From: an uncultured Clostridia bacterium
GTDB taxonomy: Bacteria; Bacillota; Clostridia; Oscillospirales; Acutalibacteraceae
Direction of reading: 5' to 3'
Assembly: GCA_945875045.1 (NCBI GenBank)
Contig: CAMCIX010000044.1
Coordinates: forward strand, 1 to 9,070
Length of the DNA: 9,070 bases
Below are positions 8,415 to 9,070 of the stretch, piece after piece (position 1 is the first letter of the stretch; each line of letters opens with the position of its first letter). The notes under the pieces were generated by a model. That model worked only from the letters and a program-made list of their open reading frames with translations. It was not told the origin of the DNA and made no database searches. The translations under genes were made by a program, and so were the position numbers.

Positions 8415-8684
8415 TCATTCTTCAATTATTCCGTATTCCTTCATAGTTCTTAAAAATTGGTCGATATTTCCTAATGCCAACACGGTGGAAATATCAAAAT
8501 TATCGAGAAGCGCGTTAAGCATCTCGGTCTTAGCGGTATCTTTAGCTTTAAGCATATTCCAGAGAAATACCGCAGTATCGGTAAGGAAGATAGTGTTTTC
8601 AAGGGGCTGTACGTCGGGAGAGGAGACAACTACAGTCGTCTGTCCCTCAAGGGTTTTTATATCATAACCGTCTTTAATACGCAA
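8415..8684 (-). CDS. PqqD-family peptide-recognition protein
   Basis: PqqD-family proteins are small winged-helix domains (RiPP recognition elements) that bind leader peptides and deliver them to modifying enzymes. This 89-residue product has the family outline. There are N-terminal strands (RIKDGYDIKTLEGQTTVVV, 2-20), then the LTDTAVFLWNML helix (34-45, usually L-x-x-T-G-A-F-L/I-W). A helical C-terminal half ends in the typical MKEYGIIEE. I start at TTG 8684 because GAGGTG (8696-8691) lies 6 bases upstream and family members usually begin at this Arg/Lys-Ile-Lys. GTG 8693 overlaps the ribosome binding site. The gene leads an operon with the ABC exporter. No precursor peptide, radical SAM enzyme or other pqq gene is present, so the pathway is unknown. 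Confidence 0.82.
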   Translation of the reverse strand: MRIKDGYDIKTLEGQTTVVVSSPDVQPLENTIFLTDTAVFLWNMLKAKDTAKTEMLNALLDNFDISTVLALGNIDQFLRTMKEYGIIEE

Positions 8685-8690
8685 AACCAA

Positions 8691-8696
8691 CACCTC
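8691..8696 (-). promoter_or_regulatory. Shine-Dalgarno site deciding the PqqD-like start
   Basis: GAGGTG on the minus strand lies 6 bases upstream of TTG 8684. Its last three bases are the competing GTG (8693-8691), which cannot be both ribosome binding site and start codon. Confidence 0.6.
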
Positions 8697-8719
8697 ACTT
8701 ATTAATAAAAGGTAAATTT

Positions 8720-8748
8720 ATTATATACTAAAATAAAAAATATTGCAA
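8720..8748 (-). promoter_or_regulatory. Sigma-A promoter of the PqqD-like/ABC operon
   Basis: On the minus strand TTGCAA (8748-8743) and a perfect TATAAT (8725-8720) are 17 bases apart. Transcription would start near 8713, about 29 bases before TTG 8684. Because TTGCAA is its own reverse complement, the same hexamer is also the -35 box of the promoter pointing the other way. Confidence 0.75.
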
Positions 8749-8772
8749 GTACTATACCTTTTGGTGTATAAT
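8743..8772 (+). promoter_or_regulatory. Sigma-A promoter of the divergent membrane-protein gene
   Basis: On the plus strand TTGCAA (8743-8748) and a perfect TATAAT (8767-8772) are 18 bases apart. Transcription would start near 8779, about 27 bases before ATG 8806. The -35 hexamer is shared with the minus-strand promoter. Confidence 0.72.
8753..8768. promoter_or_regulatory. Possible operator: short inverted repeat in the promoter spacer
   Basis: TATACC (8753-8758) and GGTGTA (8763-8768) pair at all six positions if one G-T wobble is allowed, around TTTT. The repeat fills the plus-strand promoter spacer and runs into its -10 box. A protein bound here would block the plus promoter. It may be chance in AT-rich DNA. 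Confidence 0.25.
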
Positions 8773-8805
8773 GCAAATATATTATTTCTTTTGGGGAGAT
8801 ATGAC

Positions 8806-9024
8806 ATGGATACTTTTTTTGAACAAATAATATCTATCAGAAAAACGGGCAAATCTATTGCCGCAATTGTCGGCGTCTGGCTTTTGGCGTTTATACTCTG
8901 CTTTTTGCTCTTTTTGTTTTCGGGCTACCTCGGCGCTTTTTCATTTTTGTTAATAGCCGGCGCTCTTTACGGCGCGTTTAAGCTCTCCTGCTTTTTCAAT
9001 ATCGAATATGAGTATATTGTTACC
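8806..9024 (+). CDS. Small two-helix membrane protein, 3' truncated by adapter (DUF6106-like)
   Basis: Seventy-three genuine codons are visible. A short polar N-terminus (1-16) is followed by two hydrophobic segments (about 17-39 and 43-63). The segment FNIEYEYIVT (64-73) comes directly before the cut. From memory, small Clostridia proteins annotated as DUF6106 have this layout, with an EYEY(I/L)xTNG stretch after the second helix and a soluble beta-rich domain beyond. No function is known to me. GGGGAG (8793-8798) lies 7 bases before ATG 8806; ATG 8801 is in another frame and stops quickly. The frame stays open through the adapter, so an automatic call would add about 15 false residues after Thr73. 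The family assignment is tentative. Confidence 0.75.
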
Positions 9025-9070
9025 CTGTCTCTTATACACATCTCCGAGCCCACGAGACCTCTCTACATCT
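9025..9070. other. Illumina Nextera adapter and index (not genomic)
   Basis: Bases 9025-9043 are exactly the 19-base Tn5 mosaic end used in Nextera kits. Bases 9044-9058 (CCGAGCCCACGAGAC) are the read-2 adapter. Bases 9059-9066 (CTCTCTAC) match, as I recall, i7 index N707, and 9067-9070 (ATCT) begin the P7 tail. The order mosaic end, read-2 adapter, 8-base index, P7 is that of sequencing read-through into the library adapter. Genomic sequence ends at or just before 9024. Confidence 0.98.

Noticed and set aside
8415..8684. PQQ cofactor biosynthesis
   Set aside because: Only a PqqD-family domain is present, without PqqA, B, C or E. The domain is used widely in other peptide systems.
9025..9043. 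Exact Tn5 mosaic end, as if a transposon were inserted here
   Set aside because: It is followed by the read-2 adapter, an index and the P7 start in kit order, so it is library DNA and not a natural Tn5 insertion.

Overview
The window looks like a whole short contig from a Clostridia-type Bacillota (Firmicutes) bacterium, most likely an uncultured gut relative of the Oscillospirales. The grounds are a single canonical-order F1Fo ATP synthase operon, AGGAGG-type ribosome binding sites, AT-rich sigma-A promoters, a PqqD-family/ABC exporter pair and a GC-rich dispersed hairpin repeat of a kind I recall from gut Clostridia. The placement is inferred from style, not from a search. Both ends look artificial. 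The left edge lies inside the repeat, and the last 46 bases are Illumina Nextera adapter plus index rather than genome.

Layout. Bases 1-50 are the dispersed hairpin repeat. Bases 97-153 hold a long bidirectional terminator hairpin. Bases 238-6603, all on the minus strand, are the ATP synthase operon, transcribed right to left as atpI-atpB-atpE-atpF-atpH-atpA-atpG-atpD-atpC. It has a good promoter of its own (TTGACT-17-TAAAAT, 6664-6636). Upstream of it, also on the minus strand, is a two-gene operon: a PqqD-family protein (8415-8684) coupled to an ABC exporter half-transporter (6749-8413). Divergently, on the plus strand, begins a small two-helix membrane protein (8806 onward), cut off after 73 codons by the adapter.

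How it works together. AtpB and the AtpE ring form the ion channel. AtpF is the peripheral stalk, AtpH should tie that stalk to the AtpA3-AtpD3 head, and AtpG and AtpC form the rotor stalk. The complex interconverts an ion gradient and ATP. Three parts depart from the textbook. AtpH is only the C-terminal domain of the delta subunit. AtpE has the Glu-Ser-Thr of sodium-type rings but Met where the helix-1 Gln is expected. AtpB carries an N-terminal extension with two extra hydrophobic segments. The PqqD-like protein and exporter look like a minimal peptide recognition and export unit, but no precursor peptide or modifying enzyme lies in the window.

The most striking regulatory feature is the 8694-8805 intergenic region. 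A palindromic TTGCAA hexamer can serve as the -35 box of both divergent promoters, each with a perfect TATAAT. In five genes the longest open frame begins at a GTG lying inside the Shine-Dalgarno sequence. I therefore place those starts 3-4 codons downstream.
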